A DNA stretch of 64,000 nucleotides from Gambelia wislizenii (GCA_030847615.1 JAUMIR010000002.1:233697809-233761808); one strand, 5' to 3'. Numbered from the stretch's first letter, positions 1 to 10,613 are shown. Program-made: numbers and translations. Notes: generated from the sequence alone by a model not told the origin.

Positions 1-92
1 TAAAACTACAAATATCAGGATTCCATAGGATGGAACAACAGCATTTAAAGTGGTATCAAACTGCATTATTTCTACAGTGTAGATGCACCCTG
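1..92. repeat. Pal-A fold-back element, right half only
   Basis: This is half of a palindromic element that recurs at 21308, 26521, 27467 and 63003. Shared blocks are CTACAAAT, GGATTCCATAGGATGGA, TTAAAGTGGTATCAAACTGC and CAGTGTAGATGCACC. The left half lies outside the window or is lost. It has no coding capacity and looks like a non-autonomous DNA transposon (MITE) remnant. Confidence 0.6.
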
Positions 93-93
93 A

Positions 94-317
94 GGGCCTT
101 ATTGCACTACATTGTTATAACACTATTATTCCACTTTAGCTGCTCTGGCTGCCTCCTGTGGACTCCTAGGATTTGCAGTTTAGGTAGGGCCATGTTGAAC
201 CTTCAGCCAGAGAGCTCTTAGGCCTCCCTAAACTACAAACCCCAGGAGTCCACAGGAGGCAGCCAGAGCAGTTAAAGTGGAATAATAGTGTTATAACAAT
301 GTGGTGCAATAAGGCCC
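94..317. mobile_element. Pal-A-like hairpin element, complete
   Basis: The first and last roughly 88 bases are inverted copies of each other at about 90% identity. The left end is GGGCCTTATTGCAC and the right end GTGCAATAAGGCCC; both arms carry the block TCCTGTGGACTCCT or its complement, with a loop of about 45 bases. This is a typical fold-back MITE. I could not define a clear target-site duplication. Confidence 0.75.
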
Positions 318-323
318 TAAGAC

Positions 324-507
324 AATGCTACTCAAAGTGGTAGTACGTTAACTGCTGCCTGTCTGCAAGCCATCAGCTGATGGACCACTGAGAGTTTCCA
401 GGAAGGAAAGAAACAGTTGTAGCTGATGGGTGGAAATTTGGTACCAGTCACTGTTACTTTAGGGAAAAAATTGCTGGCTCCCCACATCAGATAGCCTGAG
501 AAGCACT
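324..507 (+). mobile_element. hAT-like non-autonomous element
   Basis: The left end CAATGCTACTCAAAGTGG and the right end GAGAAGCACTAG resemble hAT terminal repeats of the type CAGTGCTACTC. A related fragment lies at 6300-6376 on the other strand. No transposase sequence is present, and the candidate 8-bp target duplication is imperfect. Confidence 0.5.
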
Positions 508-1167
508 AGCCTAGAATATTTTAAACAGACCAAGTGCATACTTGTATTAACATAAGATTTATGCAGTCACAGTTTTCAGGCTGATGGCAAAAATGTGGCA
601 ATGTGAAATGTTAAGGCAACATTAGGGTAAAGGTAGCTGTTTGTGGAGGTAGTAGTTGTTGCTGCTGTCGTAGTTTTACTACTGTCTGGAGAGTTTCTTC
701 AGCTGTAAGAATTCTTAGAGCTGAACTCTTTCAGTGTTTGCCCACTGGAGGGCAGCAACAGCTCAGGCGTGTATGGATTTTGAACCAGAATGCACCAGAA
801 GTACAGGAGTGGCTTTGCCCTTCCACTTTTTACTAATAGGTTTACTTTTTCCCATTTGAGAGAAGGATGTGTCTTCATTCCTATGGGGAGTAAAGTGCTG
901 GGCTGCGGGGAGGGGGACAAGTGTGTGGAGGCTTGGGGAGACAACCATTGCTGGGAGTAATCACTGGAGGAACAGGAAACAGAGATAGATTGCGTTTCTC
1001 CATCGAGGCATCATGCCAGTCGTGTGTAGTGGTAAATTTCTAAATGTAGGCCCAGGGCCAGTTTAAGAAATTTTGGTCCCCCCTGCAATGCTTTATTTTG
1101 GGGAGCCCATATGTTTATCTCAGGTCAATGTAACCTAACCTATTCACCGTACAGGATGTTCAGATTA
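508..1167. other. Anonymous sequence, no feature supported
   Basis: Short open frames here have no recognisable family signature and overlap on both strands, as expected by chance. I see no splice-bounded exon or repeat that I can name. Confidence 0.5.
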
Positions 1168-1402
1168 CAGTGGGACCCCTGTATCCACGGATTCATTATC
1201 CATGGGACACAAAATAGTGCACCTACCATAGAGTCTTCCTAGAAAATGTGCCCTCCCTAGCCATTTTCTAGGCCCTCCAAGGCAACTCTATGGTATTTTA
1301 AACCAGAAGTCCCATTATTTTCAATGATGTTCACTATTATCCATGATATTCAGTATCCACACACCCCAGAACCAATCCCCAGTGGATAAGGGGGGCCTAC
1401 TG
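1168..1402. mobile_element. Tigger-like (Tc1/mariner superfamily) MITE
   Basis: A 235-bp element flanked by TA on both sides (1166-1167 and 1403-1404). The left end is CAGTGGGACCCCTGTATCCA; the right end reads inward as CAGTAGGCCCCCCTTATCCA. Matched inverted ends with a TA duplication and this terminal sequence are characteristic of pogo/Tigger-type transposons. It is too short for a transposase, so it was moved in trans. Confidence 0.8.
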
Positions 1403-1429
1403 TATTACATAATCTGCTACCAATAACTT

Positions 1430-2452
1430 AGTTTAGCAATTAACGTAATGGTGTAGATTTCCTCAAAGAAAAGAAAGAGTGGACTACAAGCTGAACATGA
1501 GTTAGCAGTGTGATGCAGCAGCAAAAAAATGCCAATGCAATTCTAGGCTGCATTAATAGGAGTAGTGTCTAGATCAAGGGAAGTAATAGTACCACTCCAT
1601 TCTGCTTGGGTCAGACCTCACCTGTAAGACTGTGTCCAGTTCTGGGCACAACAGTTCAAGAAAGATACTGAGAGGGATGGTGGGAGGTCTGGAAGCTATT
1701 ATGCCCTATGAGGAACAGCTTAGGGAGCTGGGTATGCTTAGCCTGGAGAAGAGAAGGTTGAGAGGTGATGTGATAGCCATGTTTAAATGTTTGAAGGGAT
1801 GTCATCCTGAGGATGAAGCAAGCTTGTTTTCTGCTGCTCCAGAGACTTGGGACATTTTCAGACGTGGCTTGTAGTGCAAGAATCCAGCGGAAGAGCTTCA
1901 CAGCTGCAGCGCAGCAGGGGGTCCATTTCGGACAACACTGTCCCTGCAGCGAAACTGTCCGTGTCTCTTCCGTTTAGGGTTGGAGACTGCTGCACCATAT
2001 TCCGTCATATTTTATTCACAGAGGTTGTGAATAAAATCTGGCGGAATATGGCACAGCAGTCTCCAACCCTAAACGGAAGAGACGCGGATGATTTTGCCGC
2101 AGGGACAGCATTGTCCGAAATGGACCCCCTGTCGCACTGCAGCTGCGAAGCTCTTCCGCTGGATTCTTGCGCTGCAAGCCGCGTCTGAAAATGTCCTAAG
2201 ACACGGAGCAATGGGTTCAAACTACAGGAAAAGAGATTCCACGTAAACATTAGGGAGAACTTTCTGACAGTAAGAGCTGTTCAGAAGTGGAATGCACTGC
2301 CTGGGAGTGTGATGGAGTCTCCTTCTCTGGAGGTTTCTAAGCAGAGGCTGGATGGCCATCTGTCATGAGGGCCTTGATTGTGTGTTCCTGCAGGGCAGAA
2401 GCCGATCAGATGGGATGGCTGTTGGGGTTCCTTCCAGCCCTATGATTCTAGG
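1430..2452 (+). mobile_element. CR1-type LINE 3' fragment, split by a hairpin element
   Basis: This is the 3' part of a CR1-clade non-LTR retrotransposon. It shares the order GAGCTGGGTATG, GGAGAAGAGAAG, TGCTGCTCCAGAGAC and a terminal CTATGATTCTA with the copy at 15483-15962. The 5' boundary is approximate and the element is heavily 5'-truncated. The hairpin at 1850-2196 interrupts it just after CCAGAGAC, and CR1 sequence resumes at ACACGGAGCAATGGG. Confidence 0.8.
1850..2196. mobile_element. CpG-rich 347-bp near-perfect hairpin element inside CR1
   Basis: Two arms of about 165 bases (roughly 1850-2012 and 2034-2196) are inverted copies at about 89% identity around a loop near 2023 that reads TTATTCACAGAGGTTGTGAA. 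The ends are GGACATTTTCAGACG and its complement. Most arm differences are C/T or G/A transitions, many at CG positions, as expected from decay of methylated CpG. Uninterrupted CR1 at 15688 shows that this block is foreign. The target duplication is ambiguous (GAC, or a degenerate CTT/CTA). No protein is encoded. Confidence 0.85.
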
Positions 2453-2563
2453 CTGCATTCAGAGCCTGGGAAAGTTACTTTTGGATTACACCTCTCAGAA
2501 TCCCCCTGCCAGCACCCTTCTCAAGGTCTGGTTGCATTGTTCCTTTTCCAGCATTCTCTAGCC

Positions 2564-2904
2564 CAGTGGTTCTTCACTTGGGGTCTGCAATGTCCTCACA
2601 GGGGGTCCACAAAGGCTTGAAGGCTGCTTGGCCCACCTCCTCCCTGTAGCCTTGTGACAGGAACCAAGGCAAAGGCTGGCTGGCTTGGCCTGTACATTGC
2701 CATTCAATCCACTCCAGCCACAAACTTACAGGAAGAAGCAAGAGTGCTTCTGAGGGAAAGTTTAATGGATGGTGTAATTGTATTGTTGTTGTTAGCTATT
2801 ATTATTAGCTATTATTATTAGGGTTTTAAATCTTGAGTTAAGTCGTGGGGTAACAAAAGATATTTAAAAGGGGTCCCTGGTAAAGAAAAGGTTAAGAACC
2901 ACTG
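2564..2904 (+). mobile_element. hAT/Charlie-like non-autonomous element
   Basis: The left end CAGTGGTTCTTCACTTGGGG and the right end GGTTAAGAACCACTG form the inverted termini typical of Charlie-type hAT elements. The flanking 8-mers CTCTAGCC (2556-2563) and CTGTTGCC (2905-2912) match at 6 of 8 positions, consistent with a degraded hAT 8-bp duplication. It contains no transposase reading frame. Confidence 0.75.
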
Positions 2905-3030
2905 CTGTTGCCCAATGGCTCTCACATAACACTAATGGGATACTGGTGTTTTAGTAACAACAATAAAACCAATGTTCCCAGTAATATTACTCCAAATTTT
3001 TCTTTATATTCTTTATATTCTTCTGTTAGA

Positions 3031-3262
3031 AGAGCCAGTGTGTTGTAGACGTTTCAGCATTGCACTCTGACTGTGGAGACCAGGGTTTGAATCCTTACTC
3101 AGCCATGAATGCCCACTGGGTGACCTTGGGCAAATCACACTCTCTCAGCCTCAAAGGAAGTCAAAGGCACAGCTCCTTTGAACAAACCTTGCCTAGAAAA
3201 CCCCATGGTAGGTTCACCTTAGTCAGAAATGACTGGAAGGCACATGGGAAAACACACACAAA
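3031..3262 (+). mobile_element. Sauria-type tRNA-derived SINE
   Basis: The head starts AGAGCCAGTGTGTTGTAGAC and carries a polymerase III B-box-like GGTTTGAATCC (3084-3094). The body includes CCCACTGGGTGACCTTGGGC, and the tail has AGAAATGACTGGAAGGCAC, like the RTE/BovB-type 3' ends of lizard SINEs. Such SINEs depend on BovB LINE machinery, and BovB-like fragments are present at 7366 and 31130. This is one of the stronger lineage markers in the window. Confidence 0.8.
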
Positions 3263-3392
3263 TTCCTTTTGCAGGCTGAACTCAGTTGGTAGCAAGGGGA
3301 GGAAGCTGAAGAAGACCAAGGGGGAAAGGGAGGGGAGATGAACCAAGACAGGTTAAAAGCAGCTGGAAAGATGGGCTGGGGGGCATCTATGT

Positions 3393-3537
3393 GGAAGGAA
3401 GGGAAGTGAAGGAAGGAAGGAAGGAAAGAAGGAAGAAAGAAAGTTTGAAGCCTTTTCTGAAGAGAGAGCAGGTGAGAAAGAGGGGAAGAGATGATGCTCA
3501 CACTTCCCTCCCCCACTCACACACACACACACACACC
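3393..3537. repeat. GAAG-rich tract and (CA)n microsatellite
   Basis: An imperfect GGAA/GAAG run spans 3393-3442, and a short pure (CA)n spans 3517-3537. Open frames crossing them are low-complexity artefacts. Confidence 0.85.
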
Positions 3538-3699
3538 CCTCTTGACACACGCCTGGCTGGCTTGCCTTTTGACGATGATCCTGGGAGGAGGGGTGAGGGA
3601 GCAGCAAACTTGCTCCAGCTTCAGCCAGACAGGGAGGGCAGGTCGTTTTTTCTCTTTCTAGTTTGGGAGATGCTTTGATTTAAAAAGAAAAAAGCCAGC

Positions 3700-3960
3700 A
3701 GGAGGGTGGCCCCCCCCTGGCTGTGAGCCTCCCCCCACAGATGCTGACTTGGCCGTATGGTTAAGCCAACCCTGTGTAGGCCGTCATTATCATGACAGCC
3801 ATGCCCCCCATAGAGAACTTTTAAAAAGGACAGGCGGCTGCATTAATCTGTATCAACCATCCAGTTTGACCATTTGTACAGTTAATGCACCTTAATTGCT
3901 GATTCACACCCTCAATCTGGCTTTTCTTATTGTTGCTGGGAAAATCCGTCTGCTATAGCA
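3700..3960. other. Repeat-poor block, possible conserved non-coding element
   Basis: No repeat family is recognised here. The block includes A/T-rich motifs such as GCATTAATCTGTATCAACC and TTAATGCACCTTAATTGC, which contain homeodomain-like TAAT cores. This is suggestive only; without an alignment it cannot be separated from ordinary unique DNA. Confidence 0.25.
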
Positions 3961-4142
3961 GCAACTGTGAGGAGTAGGGATGGAAAGAAAATGTGGACAT
4001 TTTCTCATGAGAAAAGGTTCCTTCACATTTTGAGACACACCACTCAAAAAACTGTCCATCATTTTTTTAATTTCCCCCCTTTACACAAGAGTAAAAAATC
4101 CAGTACTTTTCCCTCCAGCTTCTGCAGCAACTGACAAAGAAT

Positions 4143-4208
4143 GTCTTCTCTTCTTCTTCTTCTTCTTCTTCTTCTTCTTCTTCTTCTTCTTCTTCTTCTT
4201 TTTTTTTT
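4143..4208. repeat. (CTT)n microsatellite
   Basis: A nearly pure CTT repeat of about 18 units ends in a T run. The long leucine, arginine or lysine runs it encodes in different frames are artefacts. Confidence 0.95.
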
Positions 4209-4480
4209 GCACAAAATGTTGCATTTTGCAAAAAGGCACAAATGCCTTTTTTGGGTCACAAATCATTGTTTTGTGCAACCTCCCAATGCACCCTTTTTTG
4301 CATGTGAAAATTTTGTGAACTTTTCCCCCTTATTAACAGTCCTGAATTTTGAATTTTTTTTTTTAAAAAAAGCTTCAATAACCATTGTAATTGCACCCAA
4401 CAGGAAGCTATCTTTCAAATAGGCAAGAATGAAATAAGAGAAGATTACATCCCTACTAAGTGGAGAAAGGACAAAGAAGC

Positions 4481-4513
<33 letters not shown>
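4481..4513. repeat. (CT)n(GT)n microsatellite
   Basis: Eight CT units run directly into about eight GT units. The change of unit within one tract recurs at 23577, 29268 and 40776. Confidence 0.95.
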
Positions 4514-4515
<2 letters not shown>

Positions 4516-4641
4516 TGAATCAGGAGGTACAGGATGCTGCCCGTATTCTCCACCAATCTTGTTACCTGAAGAGGTGGGGGTGCTTTAGAGCCCGATACTT
4601 GATGACAACAACTATATTAATATTTGTAGAATTATTATGGG

Positions 4642-4828
4642 GGGCAGTGGCAGATGACACCATGGTCAATGGGAGCGGGCTGCAGAATCCACTCTGGGTT
4701 TTAGTCAGAACTTTAAATAGCTGTCCAAAGTACCAGACCTCCATTTGGGGTAGTGTTCTGTACTCTGGACAGCTCCCTTAAAGTTTAAATTAAAGTTTAA
4801 AATTTTAATTAAAACCAGGAGTGGGTTC
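4642..4828. mobile_element. Pal-B hairpin element, copy 1
   Basis: Pal-B has a left arm around GTGAATCCACTCTGGGTTTT followed by AGTCNGAACTTTAAA, and a right arm that is the inverse (TTTAAAGTTCAGAGTAAAAC, then CCAGAGTGGATTCACC). In this copy the left arm is clear and the right arm is decayed (ATTAAAACCAGGAGTGGGTT). Other copies are at 4831, 9343, 13838, 16039/18048, 29697, 50311 and 60009. Confidence 0.75.
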
Positions 4829-4830
4829 CA

Positions 4831-5025
4831 GTGGCAGCTGGTGGCTCCTATGTCAATGGAATGGTGAATCTATTCCAGGTTTTAGTCAGAGCTTTGAAAG
4901 TGCTATTCAAGGTGCTGAAGCCTATCTTCAATATAGGCCCAGCATACTGAGTAGATCCTTTAAAGTTCAGAGTAAAACCCAGAGTGAATTCACCACTCCA
5001 CTGACAGGAGAGCCACTAGCTGTTA
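4831..5025. mobile_element. Pal-B hairpin element, copy 2, adjacent to copy 1
   Basis: Both arms are recognisable: GGTGGCTCCTATGTCAATGG at the left and CCACTGACAGGAGAGCCAC at the right, with TTTAGTC...AGTAAAACCCAGAGTGAATT inside. It lies head-to-tail with copy 1 within a few bases, which suggests a tandem insertion or local duplication. Confidence 0.8.
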
Positions 5026-6299
5026 GTGAAGCATTCTCCATAAATGGATGGGTGAGAAAATTTCTGAGGTTTTCCAACTTCGTAGAGGTGTGTGTGGGGG
5101 GAGGGAATGAGGGCCAACTCAGTTTTAGGTCCCCCAAACTCCAAGAGGGTAAACCTAAAAATGTTATGAGGAGGGAGAAAGATATTTTGAATAAATCTCT
5201 CTTTGTCAGAACCAATTTGGGATTACTTGCCCTTGGGAGTCCCCGTACAAAATCAGTCCTGTCAGCCTCTTTCCAGAGGCAGCTACTTTAACCTGTATTC
5301 TCGAGGCCAGCCCTATAATTAGGCCGAGTGAGGCGGCTGTGTCAGGAAGCAGAGCCCGGGGAACAGCAGCAGCTCCTTGGCTGCACTCTTCTGTGGGAGG
5401 AACGTGCTGTGTGTGCCTCCACTGCTTGTCCTCTTGCACCTACTTAATGAGCCTGCTGCCCTGTCTGTGGTGGAGGACATGGTCCAGAAATGAACTTCAG
5501 TCCAGCTGCCAGTCAAGTTCATTTATCTTTACAAGGAATGAGGTGGCTGGGTGGTTGGGGTGGGCCTACTCTTTTCCTTTGCCTCAGGCAGAAAAGCATC
5601 TGTGGCCAACCCTGAGCTTTCTCTTGCCTCAAACCCACACAGGCACCAATATTAGACAGACCTCATGCAAATGGGCCCCAGTGCCTGACCTTCCTAATGG
5701 GTCAGCAGTGGGAAGTGCCTCTTTGAAAGGAATCCACATCCCCTGTTTCAGTTTTCAGTTGTTCCAGTTTGAGTGGCAGGATCCTATTTGAAAACTGCCT
5801 GGGAAGTGTTGGGCATAATGCCTTAACGAGGCTGGGCAACTGCTTTTTTAGGTCCATTGTTTCTTCCTGAATGGCAAGGAGGTTCTTTTCTTTCCTTGCT
5901 TTCTTGCTTGTTTGTTTCCCAGCAGATCCTCCGAACTTTGGCTTGCTTTAATTGTTGGGTAATTAAGCTTTTATGGGTTGTGGTGGGTGGGAATGAGGAG
6001 GAATTCTATTTCTGCACAAAAGCCAACTAAAAGATGGGTCACAGCCCAGGACTGCCGGAGTGTGTTCCAATATGGCCTAACAACAACATGACGGATAGAA
6101 ATTCTACAGGTGGGTGAAACTTCACCCACTGAAGTGCTACCTGTCAAGCAACTACTTAAAAAGGGGAGGGGATGTCCTAAGCTAGCATTTCCCAAGCCAT
6201 GTGATGTGGAGGACAAGCAACCCTCCCTCAGTGTGCCAGGGATGGGGGACTATATTTGTGCCCATTGGTCACAACTGTTTCTTTCTTTCCTGGAAACTT
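5026..6299. other. Anonymous sequence; possible transposon fragment at 5305-5605
   Basis: No gene is supported. Near 5305-5340 the sequence TTAGGCCGAGTGAGGCGGCT, and near 5578-5595 the sequence TTGCCTCAGGCAGAAAAG, resemble ends of a DNA-transposon fragment, but I could not define an element. Confidence 0.35.
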
Positions 6300-6376
6300 A
6301 CTAGAGACCAGCAGGTTATGGCTCATGGACCAGCACTGGGTCCACAGACCACTACTTTGAGTAGCACTGCCCTAAG
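6300..6376 (-). mobile_element. hAT-like terminal fragment
   Basis: Read on the minus strand this begins GGGCAGTGCTACTCAAAG and resembles the terminus of the element at 324-507. Only one end is present. Confidence 0.5.
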
Positions 6377-7007
6377 CAATTTATATCCCAGTAATACACA
6401 CATACACACACATACCTAATGCACTGTTTGTACAGTTGCCCTGAGCTACCCCACTCTTATTCTATAAAGAAGGCAGCCCACCAGCACTGGAATGCACCCA
6501 TCTAACTGTTTGGTGGACAATGGGGGCACCAGGAAGCATCTGGTTGCAGGTCCACAGCTAGAAGAATAGACTTTGCTCTCTCAGATCTCCAGTGAGTATA
6601 GTAGCATACTCTGGGGATCCTGGAGGTGACCTCTGTTTTCTTCTACCTGTGGAACTACACTGAGATGATCCTCAGATACCCACCATTACTGGCCCCTAGA
6701 TGGCCATGGAGGTAGGCTAGTACTGGGAGGCTTCCATCCATAGAACATTGGAGCATCAGAAAGCAAGCTAGGGACAAGAAGAGCACCTTCTTTCCCCTTC
6801 AGCTTCTTTCCTCCAGTTCTTCCACTCCCAAAGCTACAGAAGTGGTCACCATGGTTTAGTGCCATGCAAATTGCAACACTGCCCATGGAATACAGAGGAC
6901 ACTCACCAAGTATGTCAAATTGAGATGGCTGCTGCAACCAGAATTTGAAACAGCTCATAGATAATCAGGGAAAGTATTGCACAGAGGAATCTGGCTTCAG
7001 GATATAT
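6377..7007. other. Anonymous sequence, nothing recognised
   Basis: Apart from a short CACATA run near 6396-6416, no gene, RNA or repeat can be supported. Confidence 0.45.
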
Positions 7008-7032
7008 TGTGTGTGTATGTGTATGCACATGT

Positions 7033-7067
<35 letters not shown>
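7008..7067. repeat. (TG)n/(CA)n microsatellite
   Basis: An interrupted TG tract passes into about 17 CA units. Confidence 0.95.
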
Positions 7068-7068
<1 letters not shown>

Positions 7069-7365
7069 CAGACCATGCAAAGAGATTCTGCCACACTGGC
7101 CCTAAAAATCATGCATACTATCAGGGAAGGTGTTGGTGCATGCTGACTTTGGGTACAGTATAGGTTTGATGCCCTTGGCTTCACTCATAGGCCCTGCAAA
7201 ATGGCTCACAATGATTTCTGGGAGTTGTAGTGGTTTCCTCCAATGCCCTGCAAGAGGGCTGGGCCCTCTGTAAGGCAGTGCAGGAATGGCCAGGAAGAGG
7301 GACTGCCTGTGCATTCTTATAGGCATCTCTCTCCTCACATGTGTTTGTGGCAGTGGGAACATAGA
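7068..7365. other. Anonymous sequence, nothing recognised
   Basis: A short block TTCTGGGAGTTGTAGTGG (about 7217-7234) resembles the Pal-C motif but shows no partner arm. Confidence 0.4.
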
Positions 7366-7980
7366 TGAAAGAGTTCATGATTTTGCACACCTTGGCTCAG
7401 TAATCAAACAGAATGGAGACTGCAGTCAATAAATCAGAAGAAGACTAGGTCTTGAAAGGGCAGCTATGAGGGAACTAGACATAGATAAGATCCTCAAGTG
7501 TCAAGGTATCTCATTGAATACTAAAGTTAGGATGGTCCATGCCATCGTATTTCCAGTTTCTATGTATGGTTGTGAAAGCTGAACAGTGAAGAAAGCTGAT
7601 AGGAAGAAAATCAACTCATTTTAAATGTGATGCTGGAGAAGAGTTCTACAGATATCATGAACTACTAAAAAGAGAAATAAATGGGTCCTAGAGCAAATCA
7701 ATGCTGAACTCTCCCTGGAAACCAAGATGACTAAACTGAGACTGTTGTACTTTGGACATTATCACAAGAAGACAGACTCACTAGAAAAGACAATAATGCT
7801 TGGTAAGGCAGGAGGAAAAGAGGAGAACCACATTCCAGATGGATAGATTCAATCAAGGAAGCCATGGCTCTGAGTCTGCAAGACCTGAGCAGGGCTGTTG
7901 AGGATAGGGTGATTCTGAAGTCTCTCATTCATGGGTGCACCATAAAGTGAAGTCGACAGCAATTGACAACAAGGAACACA
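7366..7980 (+). pseudogene. RTE/BovB-like LINE 3' end with decayed reverse transcriptase C-terminus
   Basis: Translated with stops and frameshifts, 7366-7600 reads as the region downstream of the RT core. Recognisable pieces are HDFAHLGSVI, NGDCSQ, IRRRLGLERAAM, LKCQGISLNTKVRMVHAIVF and PVSMYGCES, the order found in RTE/BovB polyproteins. The tail around 7945-7970 resembles the RTE 3' terminus. It is 5'-truncated, has several in-frame stops and cannot be functional. The fragment at 31130-31575 is the same part on the opposite strand. Confidence 0.75.
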
Positions 7981-9342
7981 GTCACCTCATTAGCGTTAAG
8001 TATATGACACAGCTTGGAAAAAATGGGGATTCTTTAGCTTGCAACCCCCCCCCCCCAAAAAAAACCAGTAATATTTTCAAGCTCTGTCACACTGGCTGTG
8101 CTATCTGGCCATTGCCCATGCTATCTGGAAAATTCTGGAAGTTGTCATAAAAAAAAATCCCAAAATTTCCCCAGCTATGCTGTGTGCCCATGTATGGCAA
8201 GGTGGGATCTGCCGCTTCTCTACATCTGTTCTCAGTTCCCAGAACACTCCAGCCAGCAAAGCTGAGAAAGCCTGTGTAGATGCCAAGCAAATCATCCTCT
8301 GCGATTAACACTCTACAGCTGGAGCCCCGTGTCCCCTGCCTCCCCAACCAATAGGAGACTCGATGCTGTTGTGGTTCCACCAGCTGTGTTCTCCTTGTGC
8401 TGCCAAGGATAGTCTGGGAGGCAGCTGTGGCACCTTGGTGCCAGTTTTTTCCATCTGACAGTGCCATATGCTCCTCCTTCATTCTGTGTCTGAACAGGGG
8501 GAAACAACCCAGTTAGTGATGCCTCTACCAGGAAGTCAGGCCTTTTCCCTGAGTCAAGGTTACCTACTTGTCTGGTGTCTTGCCAGAGGCCTTCTTTCCT
8601 CAGTCTTCTTCTGTCTGTGTCTCTCTTCATCCTAATTTTAATTTTAACCAGTTGCATTGTTTATAAGCCATGGAAAAATGGCAGCACCAATCAATTTGCT
8701 AAATGTCCTTTAGAATACTGCTTTCTCTTCTGGGCATCACAGTTCAAGCTGGAAAAGGTTTGAAGTGTTGCTCCCAGAAGCAGAGGATGGAGGAATAAGC
8801 CCAGCATCTCCACAGTTAGCCTTGGCACTAAACAATACATGACCACTGACCAGAGGCGTGGGCAACTGCGGCAGTACTAGGGAGCAATTTTCTGTCCCAG
8901 GACCCTCCAGGTGCCAAACAGACTGCTGAAAAGTCCCCAAAGAAGGAAGTCCATTTCTAGTTATGCAAAACAGGTATTTTTAATCTTAATGAACTCAGGG
9001 CCCCCATACAATCTGTTTAAAAGGTGGATTATTACTCCAGGAAGCTTCTAGAAGAAGCAATTTACTCTTTTGGGAGGGCTGGGGCAAAGTCTGAAGGACG
9101 GCAAAACAGCCTTGGGGGAGATGCCTGGGGCCCCAGGCATTTTTGGATGACGAAGGCATTTGGATGATGAAGCCATTGAAAACATAAACACTCACACAAC
9201 TGCTACTATACCATACTCTTGCCATGCCCCTATTCCAGTTGCACCCAAAGGAGGAGTTGCTCTTGTTCCATACAGTGTTGAAAGCTTATGGATAATGAAC
9301 CTGGAAAGGTTTCTTTTGGGGAGGACAACTCCCAGGCTATCC
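7981..9342. other. Anonymous sequence, nothing recognised
   Basis: Contains a C-run followed by an A-run at 8045-8065. Open frames of up to 131 codons occur on both strands but show no family motif, and their positions do not suggest exons. Confidence 0.45.
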
Positions 9343-9536
9343 CAGAAGTGATGGCAGTGGAACAGTGAATCCACTCTGGGTTTGGGACAGTTTTGAAGGA
9401 ATTCTCCAAGGTGCTGAACCTATTGGAGGGCTAGAGCACAGCACTTTGGAGAACTCCATTTAAAGAGTAGATTAAAACCTGCAGTGGATTCACCAATCCA
9501 CTGATATTAGAGATACCAGCTACCACTGTACTCCAG
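9343..9536. mobile_element. Pal-B hairpin element, copy 3
   Basis: The left arm includes AGTGAATCCACTCTGGGTTT and the right arm TTAAAACCTGCAGTGGATTC. Arms are separated by CTGAACCTATTGGAGGGC and related loop sequence found in other copies. Confidence 0.75.
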
Positions 9537-9699
9537 TCAGCGTGGGCAGTGGCTGTGAGATTCTGGCTTTATCCTCTGAAAAAGAAACTTTCCCAAGCTT
9601 TACAAATGGAACAGCTTTCTCTCAGGGTTCCCAGTGAGAATATATCCTCAGACGTCAATATTTAGTCTCCCTTCATTGTGTGGGTGGTGGTGAAATGGC

Positions 9700-10200
9700 T
9701 TTTGAAGGGGCTTTTGAAGGACTCCTTTCAATCTAGCTGGGAGAGTTTTCCTCCTCCTTGAGTGCTATGAGGATGAATTAGTTGGTACAGCCGGCATTCA
9801 TACATCTTACTGATGGGAGCAGGAATGCACACCACATCCCTGAGAATATGCAAATAGTTCTAATGGTACATTAGTATCCCCGTTGACTGGTATGTGCCAT
9901 TAAAAATGATTACAGAAATGACTGCATTTAGAGAGGCATTATAGCTCCCCTTCCCCTGCTTTATGAAAGAGCGACTGCCCTGATCCCACACTAACCCTTT
10001 GTGCCTGTGCTTCCAGAGGCATTCAGTCTGAGCAAGGCTTTCCCCATTTTGGGCCTGTGTGAGCTTATTATGAGGTGCATTTTCTTGGAGGTCTGCTCCC
10101 ACTGTCACAACTCGCAGAGGGATTTAGGTGATTAGCTTCTGGATTTTAATAGCAGTTGCTGCAATGTGACTTTTTAATTCTTTAACTTGTTTAAAAAATT
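9700..10200. other. Repeat-free block, possible conserved enhancer-like element
   Basis: About 500 bases without recognised repeats. It includes ATATGCAAAT (9847-9856; octamer-like ATGCAAAT), GTGCCATTAAAAATGATTAC (9895-9914) and GCTTATTATGAGG. The clustering of A/T-rich homeodomain- and POU-like motifs resembles vertebrate conserved non-coding elements. This is inference from composition only. Confidence 0.3.
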
Positions 10201-10483
10201 ATTTGAATGTATAGTCTGCAGCCAGTGCTGGATATATGCACTAGGTAAGTAAGTTACAATTTTGGATGACTAATTATGAGGGGACCTGTAACCCTCTACC
10301 CCATCTGCTAGAATAATATATATTTCTAATAATGCCATGGAGGTTATTAAATTTGAGAGAATTGAGGCCTCATCGTATCTCACTCCAACCTTGCACTGTG
10401 AAAGCTGAATTGTGTTGGGAATTTAAAACATTTGAGATTGGTATCTCACTAGCAGAGTTAAAAATCATGCTTTAGCAGCCCTT

Positions 10484-10613
10484 GCCGAGGGCCGGGATGG
10501 GCGAAGGGCAGAAAGGGCTGCAGTGGCAGAAGGATGGGCCTCCATGACTGTCAGTCATGGGGGGCCATCTCTCTGCTGCAACAGCCCATACCGCCTGCAC
10601 CCCGGCCCTCAGT
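10484..10613. repeat. GC-rich imperfect palindrome
   Basis: The centre at about 10549 is CCATGACTGTCAGTCATGG. Flanking arms match inversely at roughly 75%, from CGAGGGCCGGG at the left to CCCGGCCCTCAG at the right. GC content is clearly higher than the surroundings. It may be a fold-back transposon remnant; no ends or target duplication could be fixed. Confidence 0.6.

Noticed and set aside
4059..4422. Open frames with long arginine, lysine or leucine runs
   Set aside because: They are translations of the CTT microsatellite at 4143-4208 in different frames.
4821..5291. 156-codon open frame, the second longest in the window
   Set aside because: It runs through a Pal-B hairpin copy and into anonymous sequence; no protein family signature.
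8087..8482. 131-codon open frame on the minus strand
   Set aside because: No recognisable domain, poor composition for an exon, and overlapping frames of similar size on the same strand; consistent with chance in 64 kb.
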